The notes beneath the pieces are model-generated. The model made no database searches, was not told the DNA's origin, and saw nothing but the letters and a program-made list of their open reading frames with translations. 64,000 bases of DNA from Candidatus Hydrogenedentota bacterium (GTDB lineage Bacteria > Hydrogenedentota > Hydrogenedentia > Hydrogenedentales > JAGMZX01): contig JAKQEQ010000074.1 in NCBI GenBank assembly GCA_029556545.1, positions 1-64,000 of the forward strand, read 5' to 3'. The translations under genes and the position numbers were made by a program. Position 1 is the first letter of the stretch, and each line of letters starts with the position of its first letter. Shown in pieces: positions 63,968-64,000 of the stretch.

Positions 63968-64000
63968 CTAGGGTTCGCACACCACCCGAAAACCGACGCG
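63968..64000 (-). CDS. C-terminal end of a probable formylglycine-generating-enzyme-like (SUMF1) protein
   Basis: Only the last 10 codons are inside the window: RVGFRVVCEP then TAG. The ending GFR-V-x-x-EP is characteristic of SUMF1/formylglycine-generating-enzyme domain proteins. Such enzymes convert a Cys or Ser of sulfatases to formylglycine, although many bacterial members do other work. Ten residues are too few for certainty. A 68-bp gap separates it from the large glycosyltransferase downstream. Confidence 0.5.
   Translation of the reverse strand, partial: RVGFRVVCEP

Overview
The window reads as a piece of a high-G+C (about two thirds G+C by eye), double-membraned bacterial chromosome. 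Outer-membrane biology is everywhere: a secretin, Kdo transferase (waaA), apolipoprotein N-acyltransferase (lnt), the lipid II flippase murJ, an OprP-like porin, an Mla-type lipid transport operon and a Wzm/Wzt polysaccharide exporter. The mix of a pseudopilin with an H-X9-DG motif, DUF4838 and ceramidase-like secreted hydrolases, a cobalamin-riboswitch surface protein and very large multidomain glycosyltransferases points to the Hydrogenedentota / Planctomycetota / Lentisphaerota range. Candidatus Hydrogenedentes is my best guess, but no marker gene in the window proves it.

Layout. 1-7.4 kb: end of a secretin gene, waaA, a sugar ABC importer (two permeases and a binding lipoprotein, no ATPase) and a ceramidase-like enzyme. 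7.7-8.3 kb: an intact VapB-like/PIN toxin-antitoxin pair. 8.4-11.7 kb: a cobalamin riboswitch followed by a surface-protein/pseudopilin chimera. 11.7-16.8 kb: murJ and lnt (minus strand) and an Agl23-like membrane glycosyltransferase (plus strand). 16.8-23.5 kb: a sulfur regulon: Rrf2 regulator, YezD-like protein, porin, a 51-residue protein, sulfate-binding protein, CysT, CysW, CysA. 23.5-27 kb: an EF-hand-type protein, a zinc-ribbon protein and three HSP20 genes behind a candidate sigma-54 promoter. 27-29.1 kb: a broken PIN gene carrying a MITE-like palindromic element, its intact antitoxin, and a DUF4160/DUF2442 pair. 29.2-37 kb: a GT4 glycosyltransferase, a fused dehydrogenase, a DUF4838 protein and a possible deacetylase-like protein. 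37-42.3 kb: an Mla-type operon directly after ligA. 42.5-48.7 kb: a YdjC-like protein, a zinc-ribbon membrane protein, ftsY, an ABC-2 exporter and a lipoprotein. 49-64 kb: a surface-glycan cluster with exporter, GT-C-like protein, methyltransferase, GT2, sulfotransferase, a 1372-residue methyltransferase-GT2-GT2-GT4 fusion and a second large glycosyltransferase. The tail of a probable formylglycine-generating-enzyme-like gene lies at the right edge.

The most unusual signal is a population of short hairpin repeats (perfect G+C-rich stems around tiny loops such as TCC and AGA). They occur between genes and inside them. One array of five hairpins adds 47 codons in frame to the Agl23-like gene. 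Another copy sits exactly where the cobalamin-controlled surface protein runs into a pseudopilin. Direct copies bracket the fused oxidoreductase gene and the sulfotransferase gene, and possibly the DUF4160/DUF2442 pair. A separate 213-bp element with perfect 16-bp terminal inverted repeats sits inside the dead PIN toxin gene.

Functional links. The sulfur regulon supplies sulfate for cysteine and, by inference, for a sulfated surface glycan made by the right-hand cluster. The Mla-type operon, lnt, murJ and waaA are envelope maintenance. Family calls rest on motifs read by eye; no database search was run.
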